Source of the DNA: Micromonospora avicenniae
GTDB taxonomy: Bacteria > Actinomycetota > Actinomycetes > Mycobacteriales > Micromonosporaceae
Length of the DNA: 64,000 bases
NCBI RefSeq assembly: GCF_900156065.1
Contig: NZ_FTNF01000013.1
Span: forward strand, 124,001 to 188,000
Direction: 5' to 3'
A program made the translations under genes and the position numbers. A model generated the notes under the pieces. The model searched no databases. It worked only from the letters and a program-made list of their open reading frames with translations, and had not been told where the DNA came from. Positions 7,457-15,291 of the stretch are shown piece after piece (positions within the stretch are counted from its first letter, which is position 1; each line of letters starts with the position of its first letter).

Positions 7457-9280
7457 GTGCCCGAGGACGACGCCGCGCTCTCCGCCGCGGAGGAACTCGC
7501 CCTGGCCCGGCTGGCGTTGGCGGAGGGCGACCTGCAGCACGCGGCCGGGCACGTGGCCGGCGCGCTCGCGCAGGCGCCGACCCTGCCCGAGGCGCACGAG
7601 ACACTGGCCCGACTCGCCGCGGTGAGCGGCGGCGGCGTGGACCTCTTCCCCCTCGACCAGCACACCTACGTCGGCGCCGCGGTCGCCCGCGCCCACCTGC
7701 TCGCCGCCACCGGGCACCCGGGCGACGGGCTGGACCTGCTCGCCGCGGCGACCGGCTACGCACCGCAGACCGACTGGGCCGGGGTGCCCTGGGTGACCGC
7801 GCCCGAACTGATCGCGCGGATCACGCCGGAGCACGTCGCACGGATCCTCATGCAGGTCTGCGCGGCGGTTCCCGACCCGGTGCCGCGCGCCGGGCGGCCG
7901 GCACTGGCCGCGTACCTCACGCTGGCCCGCAACGCGGTCACCGCTCATCCCGGGCACGCGTTGCTGCTCGGCGCGGCGTCCGCGCTGGCCCGCCGCCTCG
8001 GTGAGGTCGCGCTGGCGATCGACTGGGCCGGGCGAGGCGTACGCGCCGAGCCGACGAAACTCGGTGAGGTCTGGCTCGGGTACGCGTACCGCAGCGCCGG
8101 CCGTACCCGGGAGGCGCTGGCGGCGCTCGGCCGGGCGGTCGAGCACGATCCCGACGACCTCGCCGTCTACGCCGACATCGCCGGGACCCTGGCCGACACC
8201 GGCCGGCTCGACGAGGCGCTGGACTGGATCGATCGGGCCCTGGACCGGGACCCGACCTTCGACTGCGCGGTGCACACCGCGCATCGGCTGCGCTACCTGC
8301 GGGACGGCGACGTCGCGCACCTGGTCGCGCTCGCCGACTTCGCCCGGGACCACCCCGACGACACGCACGAGCACGGCGACCTGGCCGAGTGCTGCCGCAG
8401 CCGGCCCTGGCTCGGGCAGTTGACCCCGGCCGGCGGGCCGGTGGCCGACGCGTTGCGCCAAGCGGTCGCGGCGGAGCATCCCGGTATCGGTGCCACCGTA
8501 CGGTCGCCGACGCCTCCCCCGCCCAGCGCGCTGCGGGCGGGCACGGCGGTGGGAATGCGGGTCGAGGTGACCGGAAACGGCTCGCCGGACGCCCGCGAGC
8601 CCCGGCGGGCGGGCACCCGACGGCTCTGGCGCTACGAGGGCACGATCCCGGTGCCCGCGGTGCCGGCCCCCTCGGTGGGGGCCGCCGACCGGCTGCGCCA
8701 GCTCGCGCACCCGGCCTGGCCGCACCCGCCGGCCGCGTACGACGCGGCGGTGGGCCTGGCCACCCTGGAGCTGGCGGACCTGGTCGGGCTGCTGGTCCAC
8801 CCGCCGGAACCGCCGGCCACCGCGATCGGTCGGGTGCTGGCCGGCCAGGACCCGACGATGTGGGTGCGCTGCGTGCAGGTCTGGGCCTGCCTGGGGATGC
8901 TGCACCATCGCACCGACGAGCCGTGGGCCGCCTCCACCCGCCGCCAGGTGCTGCTCGACCTGGTGTGGGGCGTAGAGGACTGGATCACCGAGGCGGCCCT
9001 GTTCGCGATGGTCACCGCCGCCTGGGTCGATCCGGCCGTACGCCCCGACGTGGCCCGGGTGGTCGCCGAGCGGCTCGCCGACGCGGCGGCCGTGGCTCGG
9101 ACGCGTCCGGTGCCCATCGCCACGTCACTGGCTCACCTGGCGCTGGCCACCCCGGGGGTGGACGCGGAGACTCGCGAGCTCGCCACCGCCCTGCTCGGCG
9201 CCGCCGCTGCGGTCCCCCGCCCCCGCAACCCGCTGACCCGCCTCTGGCAGCGCCTCACGGCCACCCTCCGCCGCCGCTGA
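7457..9280 (+). CDS. Tetratricopeptide-repeat protein
   Basis: 607 residues, Ala- and Leu-rich, with helical TPR-like repeats mainly in the first half. The clearest runs from about 175 to 275, with paired helices such as GYAYRSAGRTREALAALGRA. No signal peptide, membrane segment or catalytic motif is visible, so it is probably a cytoplasmic scaffold. The GTG at 7457 follows GAGAGGACGAC, and a TAGGCT -10 box lies at 7411-7416. It is monocistronic, divergent from the SIS gene and convergent with the drug exporter, with a strong hairpin after its stop. The role is not recognised. Confidence 0.75.
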   Translation: MPEDDAALSAAEELALARLALAEGDLQHAAGHVAGALAQAPTLPEAHETLARLAAVSGGGVDLFPLDQHTYVGAAVARAHLLAATGHPGDGLDLLAAATGYAPQTDWAGVPWVTAPELIARITPEHVARILMQVCAAVPDPVPRAGRPALAAYLTLARNAVTAHPGHALLLGAASALARRLGEVALAIDWAGRGVRAEPTKLGEVWLGYAYRSAGRTREALAALGRAVEHDPDDLAVYADIAGTLADTGRLDEALDWIDRALDRDPTFDCAVHTAHRLRYLRDGDVAHLVALADFARDHPDDTHEHGDLAECCRSRPWLGQLTPAGGPVADALRQAVAAEHPGIGATVRSPTPPPPSALRAGTAVGMRVEVTGNGSPDAREPRRAGTRRLWRYEGTIPVPAVPAPSVGAADRLRQLAHPAWPHPPAAYDAAVGLATLELADLVGLLVHPPEPPATAIGRVLAGQDPTMWVRCVQVWACLGMLHHRTDEPWAASTRRQVLLDLVWGVEDWITEAALFAMVTAAWVDPAVRPDVARVVAERLADAAAVARTRPVPIATSLAHLALATPGVDAETRELATALLGAAAAVPRPRNPLTRLWQRLTATLRRR

Positions 9281-9299
9281 CCCCACCCCACCAGAGGGT

Positions 9300-9351
9300 T
9301 GATCATGAAGTCGTTGCCGCTCGCCCCGGCGCGGCAACAGCTTCATGATCA
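9300..9351. terminator. Long hairpin between convergent genes (dispersed-repeat type)
   Basis: Arms at 9300-9320 and 9331-9351 pair over 21 bases with two adjacent mismatches and a 10-base loop; the outer arms read TGATCATGAAG and its complement. It sits between the convergent TPR and exporter genes, so it can terminate both. The outer sequence resembles palindromic repeats scattered in Micromonospora-type genomes. Confidence 0.7.
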
Positions 9352-9366
9352 CCGGGAGGGTGTGGC

Positions 9367-10938
9367 TCAGGCGACGGAGGCTGGCTCGGTCTCCGCACCG
9401 GTGGCCTGCGCCGGCTGCTCGTTGGCCGTCCGCAGCGGGATCTCCTTGATGAACCAGGCGAGCACCGGCACGGCGACGGTGAAGAGCACCGCCCACCAGA
9501 ACACGTGCGAGATGGCGTCCGCGAGGCCGGCGAGCACCAACTCACGCGCCTGGGCGGGCAGCTCCTTCAACTGCTCGAGGTCCATCCGTCCGCCGCTCTC
9601 GCCGCCGCCGCTGAACGCGCCCCCCGCGGCCGAACCGGCGAGTCGGTTGGCGAAGATGGCGCCGAACAGCGAGATGCCGAACGATCCGCCGATCGACCGG
9701 AAGAAGGTGGCGGCGCCGCTCGTCGCGCCCAGGTCCTTCTGCGCCACGCTGTTCTGCGCGATGAGCATCGAGGTCTGCATGAGGAAGCCCATGCCGACGC
9801 CGAGCACGATCATGAACAGCGAGGACTCGACCTTGCTGGTGCCCACGTCCAGCATGGTCAGCAGGCCCATGCCCGCGGTCATCACGACGCCGCCGATGAT
9901 CGGGTACGCGCGGTAGCGCCCGGTCCGGGTGATCGCCCGGCCGATGGCGAGCGAGACCACCAGCATGCCGAACATGAGCGGGAGCAGCAGCAGGCCGCTG
10001 TTGGTGGCCGAGGCGCCCTGCACCGTCTGCTGGTAGAGCGGCAGGAAGTTCATGGCGCCGAACATCGCGAAGCCGAGCAGGAAACCGATCACCGAGATCA
10101 GCGCGAAGTTCCGGTTGGCGAAGAGCCCCAACGGCAGGATCGGCTCGGGCGCCCGCCGTTCGACGAATCCGAAGGCGACCAGCGCCACCAGGGCGAGCGC
10201 GGCCAGACCGAGGATCTGCCCGGAGAACCAGGCGTACTCGTTGCCGCCCCAGGTCGTGACCAGCACGATCGCGGTGATGCCGACGGAGAGCAGCGCCGCG
10301 CCCAGCCAGTCGATCCGGTGCTCGGTGCGGTACTTGGGCAGGTGCATGGTCGTGATCAGCAACGCGAGCGCGATGCCGCCGAGTGGCAGGTTGACGTAGA
10401 AGGCCCAGCGCCACGAGAGGTGGTCGGTGATGAAGCCACCCACCAGCGGGCCGGCCACCATGGCGATGGCCATGATGCCGGCGATCATGCCCTGGTAGCG
10501 GCCCCGCTCACGCGGCGGGACGAGGTCACCGATGATCGCCATCACACCGACCATCAGGCCACCCGCGCCGAGGCCCTGCACCGCCCGGAAGGCGATCAAT
10601 TGGACCATGCCGTCGCCCGGGCCGCCCAGGAAGCCGGAGCCGGACATGCCGCAGAGCGCCGACCCGACGAGGAAGATGGCGACCGAGGTCAGGAAGACGG
10701 ACTTGCGTCCATAGAGGTCGCCCAGCTTGCCCCAGATGGGCGTGGAGACCGTGGTGCCCAGGACGTACGCGGTGACCACCCAGGTGAAGTGGTCCAAGCC
10801 GCCGAACTCGCCGACGATCCGCGGCAACGCGGTGCTGACGATCATGTTGTCGAGCATCGCGAGCATCATCGCGATCATCAGGCCGAAGAGGACGACCCGT
10901 ACGTTGGGTCGCACGGCAGCCTGGGCTGGTTGAGTCAT
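9367..10938 (-). CDS. MFS drug:proton antiporter, DHA2 (EmrB/QacA, 14-helix) family
   Basis: Exports toxic compounds across the inner membrane using the proton gradient. The 523-residue protein has about 14 membrane segments. It carries family motifs: LDNMIVSTALPRI in helix 1 (motif D1), the loop 2-3 motif GKLGDLYGRK, and a helix-5 region around GPLVGGFITDHLSWRWAF (motif C then D-type WRWxFxxN). The ATG at 10938 has GGGGGAG upstream. It diverges from a TetR gene across a palindromic operator, so its expression is probably ligand-induced through that repressor. Substrate is unknown. Confidence 0.9.
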   Translation of the reverse strand: MTQPAQAAVRPNVRVVLFGLMIAMMLAMLDNMIVSTALPRIVGEFGGLDHFTWVVTAYVLGTTVSTPIWGKLGDLYGRKSVFLTSVAIFLVGSALCGMSGSGFLGGPGDGMVQLIAFRAVQGLGAGGLMVGVMAIIGDLVPPRERGRYQGMIAGIMAIAMVAGPLVGGFITDHLSWRWAFYVNLPLGGIALALLITTMHLPKYRTEHRIDWLGAALLSVGITAIVLVTTWGGNEYAWFSGQILGLAALALVALVAFGFVERRAPEPILPLGLFANRNFALISVIGFLLGFAMFGAMNFLPLYQQTVQGASATNSGLLLLPLMFGMLVVSLAIGRAITRTGRYRAYPIIGGVVMTAGMGLLTMLDVGTSKVESSLFMIVLGVGMGFLMQTSMLIAQNSVAQKDLGATSGAATFFRSIGGSFGISLFGAIFANRLAGSAAGGAFSGGGESGGRMDLEQLKELPAQARELVLAGLADAISHVFWWAVLFTVAVPVLAWFIKEIPLRTANEQPAQATGAETEPASVA

Positions 10939-10973
10939 CGGTAAGCTCCCCCGGAAGGCGGTACGGCCTATTT

Positions 10974-11015
10974 ACTTGCCGGCCGGCTAGTTCCCTTACT
11001 AGCCGCACGGTAAGT
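10974..11015. promoter_or_regulatory. Nested dyad operator between exporter and TetR gene
   Basis: GGCTAGT and ACTAGCC form a 7-base perfect inverted repeat with a 6-base spacer at 10985-11004. An outer imperfect repeat, ACTTGCCG at 10974-10981 and CGGTAAGT at 11008-11015, surrounds it. The location between divergent exporter and TetR genes is the usual place for a TetR operator controlling both. Confidence 0.65.
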
Positions 11016-11048
11016 TAACGACGGACCGGGGTCAAGCGAGTTGGGTGG

Positions 11049-11642
11049 GTGAAGGTGCGAGAGAGCACGGGCGGCACGCGGGACCGGATCAAGGCCGTGG
11101 CCCTGGAACTCTTCACCGAGCAGGGGTACGAGAAGACCTCGCTACGGGAGATCGCCGAGCGGCTGAATGTGACGAAGGCCGCGCTCTACTACCACTTCAA
11201 GAGCAAGGACGAGATCGTCAGCAGCTTCGTCGAGGACCGGCTGCAGCAGATCGACGCCATCGTCACCTGGGCCGAGACTCAGCCGACCAACCGGGAGACG
11301 CGGCGTGAGCTGATCGCGCGGTACGCCGACGCGATGTTCACCGGCGACCACCCCTCGGTGATGCGCTTCTTCGAGCAGAACCAGACGGTGCTCAAGAGCC
11401 TGGTGGCCGGGCAGCAGATGCGCGGCCGGATGATGCAGCTGGCCAGCGCCCTCTGCCACGGTGACGACTCTCCGGCGGCGCAGCTGCGCGCCGCGCTCTC
11501 ACTCTTCGCCGTGCACAGCAGCTGGTTCGCCGTACGGACGCCACACATCACGGACGCCGAACGCCGGAAGATCGCCCTCGAGGTGGCCGACGAGCTGCTC
11601 GACCGGATCGGCCAGCCGGACCGCGCGGACGGCGAGGTCTAG
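11049..11642 (+). CDS. TetR-family transcriptional repressor
   Basis: 197 residues. The N-terminal helix-turn-helix is clear: TRDRIKAVALELFTEQGYE followed by the recognition-helix segment LNVTKAALYYHFKSKDE, in residues about 10-55. The C-terminal ligand domain is variable, as usual. It is divergent from the DHA2 exporter and the shared intergenic space holds a nested dyad, so it most likely represses the exporter and itself until a substrate binds. The GTG at 11049 is used; GTG at 11055 is a possible alternative, and neither has a strong ribosome site. Confidence 0.88.
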   Translation: MKVRESTGGTRDRIKAVALELFTEQGYEKTSLREIAERLNVTKAALYYHFKSKDEIVSSFVEDRLQQIDAIVTWAETQPTNRETRRELIARYADAMFTGDHPSVMRFFEQNQTVLKSLVAGQQMRGRMMQLASALCHGDDSPAAQLRAALSLFAVHSSWFAVRTPHITDAERRKIALEVADELLDRIGQPDRADGEV

Positions 11643-11744
11643 CCGACAAGGGGCCGGCGGGCGCGCGAACCCGGCGACCCGGTGCCCACCCGCACGGTCC
11701 GGCTCAAGCTCCACCGGCTCGGGCCTCGCCCGGTCGAGCCTCGA

Positions 11745-11818
11745 CCGGTCACCTCAGGGCCGGTCACCTCAACGCCAGGCAGCTCAACGCCGGACGGCTC
11801 AAGGCCGGCGCGTCAGGG
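11745..11818. repeat. Five-copy 15-bp degenerate tandem repeat
   Basis: Consecutive units begin at 11745, 11760, 11775, 11790 and 11805, each a variant of CCGGTCACCTCAACG; the last is 14 bases. It fills the gap between the convergent TetR and GNAT genes and overlaps the GNAT stop codon at 11813. No hairpin dominates. Confidence 0.7.
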
Positions 11819-12319
11819 CTGGGACAGCTCGAGGCGAAGGGCCAGCAGCTTCACCCCGGGCAACGGCGACCAGTCCTTCTCCGGCGTGCGGGCGAAGCCG
11901 AGCCGCTCGTAGAGACGCTGCGCCTTGTCGGCCATCCCGTCGCGGACGCAGATCACCACGGCCGAGCAGCCGAGTTCACCGGCACGGTCGATGCACGCCC
12001 GGGCCAACGCGACTCCGGCCCCGAGCCCCTGCGCCGCGGGGTCGACGGCCAGCATCCGGAACTCCGCCTCGCCGGGATCGGCGAGTTCGGCGTACCGGGT
12101 GCCGGGCAGCACGAAGGTGACCGAGCCGAGCACCCGGCCGGCCGCGTCCTCGGCGACCAGCACCGTGCCGTTCTCCGCCCGGGTCGGTACGTCCGCCAGC
12201 ACCACGCCGTAGCCGTTCTCCCCCTTGAGCTGCCCGTCCGCCTCGTAGGCGGCCACCGTCAGCCGGGCGATCGCGGGGAAATCGGCAGGCGTGGCCGGCC
12301 GGACGTGCAGCCCGATCAA
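11813..12319 (-). CDS. GNAT-family N-acetyltransferase
   Basis: 168 residues of the GCN5-related fold. It begins with RPATPADFPAIARL (beta1-alpha1), continues with EFRMLAVDPAAQGLGAG, which holds the acetyl-CoA pyrophosphate-binding motif A, and ends with the RLYERLGFART motif B. The acyl acceptor is unknown. The likely start is TTG at 12319, whose bases overlap the TGA of the biotinyl-domain gene, implying translational coupling; no in-frame ATG or GTG fits. A GNAT gene also sits near sigH in mycobacteria, so linkage to this block is conserved. Confidence 0.82.
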   Translation of the reverse strand: MIGLHVRPATPADFPAIARLTVAAYEADGQLKGENGYGVVLADVPTRAENGTVLVAEDAAGRVLGSVTFVLPGTRYAELADPGEAEFRMLAVDPAAQGLGAGVALARACIDRAGELGCSAVVICVRDGMADKAQRLYERLGFARTPEKDWSPLPGVKLLALRLELSQP

Positions 12320-12531
12320 GCGATCACGGCGATCAGGTCGCCGTCCTGCACCACGTCTCCCTCGTTCACGGCGAGCTGCTGCAGGATCCCGTCGGACTCG
12401 GCGACGACGGGGATCTCCATCTTCATCGACTCGAGGATCACCAGGGTGTCCCCCTCCGACACCGAGTCGCCCTGCGTCGCGACGACCTTCCAGACGTTCG
12501 CCACCATCTCGGCGCGGATCTCCTCGGCCAT
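12316..12531 (-). CDS. Biotin/lipoyl-attachment domain protein (TB7.3-like)
   Basis: A stand-alone 71-residue biotinyl domain. ESMKMEI around residues 34-40 holds the lysine that biotin protein ligase modifies, flanked by the glycines and valines of the flattened beta-barrel. No carboxylase subunit is adjacent. Mycobacterium tuberculosis TB7.3 (Rv3221c) is a close equivalent in the same genomic setting beside the sigH/anti-sigma genes. Its role as a carboxyl carrier is inferred from the fold, and its partner enzyme must be elsewhere. The ATG at 12531 follows GGGAGGG. Confidence 0.88.
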   Translation of the reverse strand: MAEEIRAEMVANVWKVVATQGDSVSEGDTLVILESMKMEIPVVAESDGILQQLAVNEGDVVQDGDLIAVIA

Positions 12532-12786
12532 CTCCAGGGCCCTCCCTCTCGCGGTTGCCTGACGACGTATCCAATCATGCGGCCGCGCGGGCGTGAGCGC
12601 CGAGCGGCCGGGTAGGCACCGCCACGCGGACGGTCACCACGGACTCACCGGGTGGCCGACGCCCCGGCGCGGCGTGGCCGACGTGGGCCGCACTAGCATC
12701 AGCGGGTCGGACCCGGTGCCGGGCGGCCGGTGACTGCACCGGCGCCGAGGTCGTCAAGCCGGATCCGACCATCACAAGGAGGCACC

Positions 12787-12861
12787 ATGGCGAAGAAGGC
12801 CCGTAAGAAGAAGGCCCGTAAGAAGAGCGGCGCCAACCACGGCAAGCGCCCCAACTCCTGA
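12787..12861 (+). CDS. Ribosomal protein bL37 (24 residues)
   Basis: A 24-codon gene with an ATG at 12787 after a strong AAGGAGG. The product is almost entirely Lys/Arg, beginning MAKKARKKKARKK and ending NHGKRPNS. This matches the small actinobacterial 50S protein bL37 found in mycobacterial ribosome structures, including the conserved ANHGKRPN tail. It would lie deep in 23S rRNA. It stands alone between divergent and convergent neighbours and is followed by two strong hairpins. Confidence 0.85.
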   Translation: MAKKARKKKARKKSGANHGKRPNS

Positions 12862-12866
12862 CCTCG

Positions 12867-12954
12867 CGGCGGGTGACCCCGCCGACGACCAGTCAGCTGA
12901 CCCGGCCCCGGCCGGGACGCCGGTGGCCCGGGTCGATTCTCGACCCGGGCCACC
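12867..12954. terminator. Two terminator hairpins after bL37
   Basis: CGGCGGG/CCCGCCG with a TGAC loop lies at 12867-12884. A perfect 15-bp stem with a 3-base loop lies at 12922-12936 and 12940-12954 (core CCCGGGTCGA). They separate the convergent bL37 and anti-sigma genes; the second can stop transcription from both sides. Confidence 0.75.
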
Positions 12955-12968
12955 GTGCGTATCGGTTC

Positions 12969-13256
12969 TCAGTCGGCCAGTTCGCGTGACTCGCTGCTCT
13001 CGAAGACGACCAGCTCGGTGAGCTTGAGGCGGAGCCGCTCGCGCAGCTGCTCCGGCGCGGTCTCGTTGCCGCAGCAACGGGCCACCAGCGCCTTGACCTC
13101 CTGCTCGATGCCGTACTCCTGCAGGCAGTGCCCGCATTCGTCGAGATGGTGCCGGATCAGCGTGCGCCGCTCATCGGCGCACTCGAGGTCCAGGTAGAGG
13201 TACACCTCCGCGAGGACCTCACGGCAGTCCGTTTCGTGCGGCTCTCCACAGCTCAC
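12969..13256 (-). CDS. rsrA: Redox-sensing zinc anti-sigma factor (RsrA/RshA type)
   Basis: 95 residues with the ZAS signature: an upstream His/Cys region (ETDCREVL) and HHLDECGHC, where His and CxxC ligate zinc. In the family, disulfide stress oxidises the cysteines, zinc is lost and the sigma factor is released. GTG at 13256 is preceded by GGAGGTG inside the end of the sigma gene, with one base between the sigma stop and this start, so the two are co-produced. Together with SigR it forms the thiol-stress switch of mycothiol-containing bacteria. Confidence 0.92.
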   Translation of the reverse strand: MSCGEPHETDCREVLAEVYLYLDLECADERRTLIRHHLDECGHCLQEYGIEQEVKALVARCCGNETAPEQLRERLRLKLTELVVFESSESRELAD

Positions 13257-13257
13257 G

Positions 13258-13869
13258 TCACACCTCCCGGCCGGCGGGAGCGGTCGAGCCCTTGGTGGCG
13301 GCGGTGAAGCCGCGCTCCTTGGCGTACTGCTCCAACAGCTTGCGCAGATTACGCCGACCGCGGTGCAGGCGCGACATCACCGTGCCGATCGGCGTACCCA
13401 TGATGTCGGCGACCTCCTTGTAGGAGAAGCCCTCGACATCGGTCAGGTAGACGGCCAGGCGGAACTCCTCCGGCAACTGCTGGAGGGCCTCCTTGACGTC
13501 GCTGTCCGGCAGCCGGTCCAGCGCCTCCGTCTCCGCCGAACGCAACCCACTGGAGGTGTGCGACTCGGCCTCGGCAAGCTGCCAGTCGGTGATCTCATCG
13601 GTCGGCGCCTGCACCGGCTGGCGCTGCCGCCGCCGGTAGGAGTTGATGTAGGTGTTCGTCAGGATCCGGTAGAGCCAAGCCTTGAGGTTTGTGCCCTGCT
13701 CGAACTGGTGGAAGGCGGCGTACGCCTTCAGGTAGGTCTCCTGGACCAGATCCTCGGCATCCGCCGGGTTACGCGTCATCCGCAACCCAGCAGCGTAGAG
13801 CTGATCGACGAATGGCATCGCGTCCCGCTCGAAGCGGGCCCTGCGCTCGTCCGTCTTCTCGGTGGTCAA
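13258..13869 (-). CDS. sigR: ECF sigma factor SigR/SigH (thiol-oxidative stress)
   Basis: Directs RNA polymerase to disulfide-stress genes. The core form is 203 residues. Region 2 carries RMTRNPADAEDLVQETYLKA and NLKAWLYRILTNTYINSYRR; region 4 has LPEEFRLAVYLTDVEGFSYK and GTPIGTVMSRLHRGR. TTG at 13869 has GAGGGG eight bases upstream and gives an N-terminus matching SigR relatives; GTG at 13875 is too close to that site. The frame stays open upstream, and a GTG at 14070 with a stronger ribosome site would give a 270-residue form. The gene is followed directly by its anti-sigma factor. A perfect SigR-type promoter upstream indicates positive autoregulation. Confidence 0.93.
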   Translation of the reverse strand: MTTEKTDERRARFERDAMPFVDQLYAAGLRMTRNPADAEDLVQETYLKAYAAFHQFEQGTNLKAWLYRILTNTYINSYRRRQRQPVQAPTDEITDWQLAEAESHTSSGLRSAETEALDRLPDSDVKEALQQLPEEFRLAVYLTDVEGFSYKEVADIMGTPIGTVMSRLHRGRRNLRKLLEQYAKERGFTAATKGSTAPAGREV

Positions 13870-14070
13870 CCGCACATCCCCTCGCGTCGGATGCTTTCCC
13901 GCCGAGGATACGCGTACGGACCTGCCCGCAGATTCACTTCGGGCCGGTGTGCTCGTGCTCACCACTGCCGTTGCGCCCGATGTGACGGGCCACTCGGGTC
14001 CGGCGAGCAACTGCCGTAGCTGCCGCACGTCCCGGTCGTCCCGCTCCCGGCTCCGTGTCTCGATCGGCAC
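13870..14070 (-). other. In-frame N-terminal extension giving a long SigR isoform
   Basis: From GTG at 14070 the SigR frame is open for 67 extra codons, beginning M-PIETRSRERDDRD. GGAGGGGGG lies seven bases before this GTG, a better ribosome site than that of the short form. The start is about 35 bases downstream of the predicted start point of the SigR-type promoter. Streptomyces coelicolor makes an analogous unstable isoform, sigma-R prime, from its autoregulated promoter. Isoform usage here is inferred. Confidence 0.55.
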
Positions 14071-14111
14071 CCGGTCCCCCCTCCGCGAAGAAAAGTCGTC
14101 CCGGGGGTAGT

Positions 14112-14137
14112 AACGCGGGTGTGCGGTGGGGCATTCC
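14112..14137 (-). promoter_or_regulatory. SigR-dependent autoregulatory promoter of sigR
   Basis: Reading the minus strand, GGAAT (14137-14133), exactly 18 bases, then GTT (14114-14112) is a perfect match to the SigR/SigH consensus. It lies 42 bases upstream of the long-isoform GTG. Confidence 0.75.
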
Positions 14138-14245
14138 GAGAGTCTCGGCTGATCGACTCGGGTCCAGCGGAATCCGGCTGTCCCGGCGGGTCGGCACCGC
14201 GACCCGTTGAGGTCGAGCCGGTGATCGTTCGCCGCCCGCCCCCCT

Positions 14246-14337
14246 TTCCTGGTCCCGGCGTCGGCGCGACCGGCGCTGGGACCAGGAAGGGCCTGGGAGG
14301 ATGGTTCCGCCGCCCGAACCGGGCGTCGGCACCATCC
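14246..14337. terminator. Two long hairpins in the gap between hydrolase and sigR
   Basis: Stem 1: TTCCTGGTCCC at 14246-14256 pairs with 14278-14288. Stem 2: 18-base arms at 14299-14316 and 14320-14337 pair with two mismatches and a 3-base loop. They lie in the 380-base gap between the hydrolase stop and the sigR promoter. They probably insulate sigR from read-through, or form part of an unannotated RNA. Nothing else coding is seen in 14138-14518. Confidence 0.55.
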
Positions 14338-14518
14338 GATGCAACGACCCTCCTCCACCGCCGGAAACGGCTCCTTCCGGACACCGCACCGTCTTCGCGC
14401 CCCGCCCCGGGTGGCCGGACAGCCGGTCCGACCCCACTGATCCGCGGTGCCGGCAGGCGGCCGACATCCCGTCGTGGCCGCGGGCTCTCCCGGGCGACGC
14501 CGCCCCGGCGGCGCCCCG

Positions 14519-15133
14519 TCAGTTGTTCGCCCAACCCTGCCCGCGCAGCCAGTCCCGCACCACGGCGGCCACGCCGGACGGGTCCTTCCGCAGGTCGTGC
14601 ACCTCGCCGGAGCGCGTCACCACGGTCACCCCCGGGCTCGCCTCGGGCACGCCGAACGGGTCCCGGTCGCCGTTGACCACCAAGGTTGGCAGGCCGGTCA
14701 GCAGCTCCGCCGCCCGGGACCGCTCCGGCCGACCCGGTGGGTGCAGTGGAAAGGCCAGGGCCACGATCCCGGCCGCGCCGACCGTACCGGCCGTCCGGCA
14801 GGCCACCCGGGCACCACTGGACCGCCCGCCGACGAGCACGGGCACGCCCTGGTGCCGCTCCCGCAGTACGGCGAGCACCGCCGTCCAGGCCTCGTCGAGG
14901 TGCCCGGCGGGCGCGGGCGCGCGCCGACCGGCCACCCGGTACGGCTGGGTCACCCGGACCACCGTCACGCCGGCGGCCACCGCCTCGTCCCGTACCGCGA
15001 GCAGGTCCGGGGCGTCGACGTCGCCACCCGCGCCGTGCCCGAGTACGAGCAGGGACGCGACGGGCCCTGCGGGCAGGTCGGTGTCGACCCGGGCCGGCCC
15101 GCGGGGGGTGGTGATCTCGTCGTGCTGTGTCAC
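14519..15133 (-). CDS. Alpha/beta-hydrolase of the KANL3/Tex30 (dienelactone hydrolase-like) type
   Basis: 204 residues. LVLGHGAGGDVD supplies the oxyanion region after the first strand. LVGGRSSGARVA is the nucleophile elbow (G-x-S-S-G), LPTLVVNGDRDPFG provides the acid, and SGEVHDLRK carries a His. The set is typical of small cytoplasmic alpha/beta-hydrolases of this family, whose substrates are mostly unknown. GTG at 15133 begins VTQHDEITTPRG, and residues before it look non-homologous. A comparable hydrolase is often found near sigR-type loci in actinobacteria. It stands alone with terminator hairpins downstream. Confidence 0.8.
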   Translation of the reverse strand: MTQHDEITTPRGPARVDTDLPAGPVASLLVLGHGAGGDVDAPDLLAVRDEAVAAGVTVVRVTQPYRVAGRRAPAPAGHLDEAWTAVLAVLRERHQGVPVLVGGRSSGARVACRTAGTVGAAGIVALAFPLHPPGRPERSRAAELLTGLPTLVVNGDRDPFGVPEASPGVTVVTRSGEVHDLRKDPSGVAAVVRDWLRGQGWANN

Positions 15134-15291
15134 TGGCCCATTCTCGTCCCCGGCGACCGGTGTGACGCCCGGACCCGACCGGACGGAGCCGACGATTCGG
15201 TTCGACTTCACCGGGGGCCCGGAGGTCTGCGCGCGGTCACCTCGACGGCGGGGTGCCCGATCCGATCACGGCGAGAGGCCTACCCGGCGGC

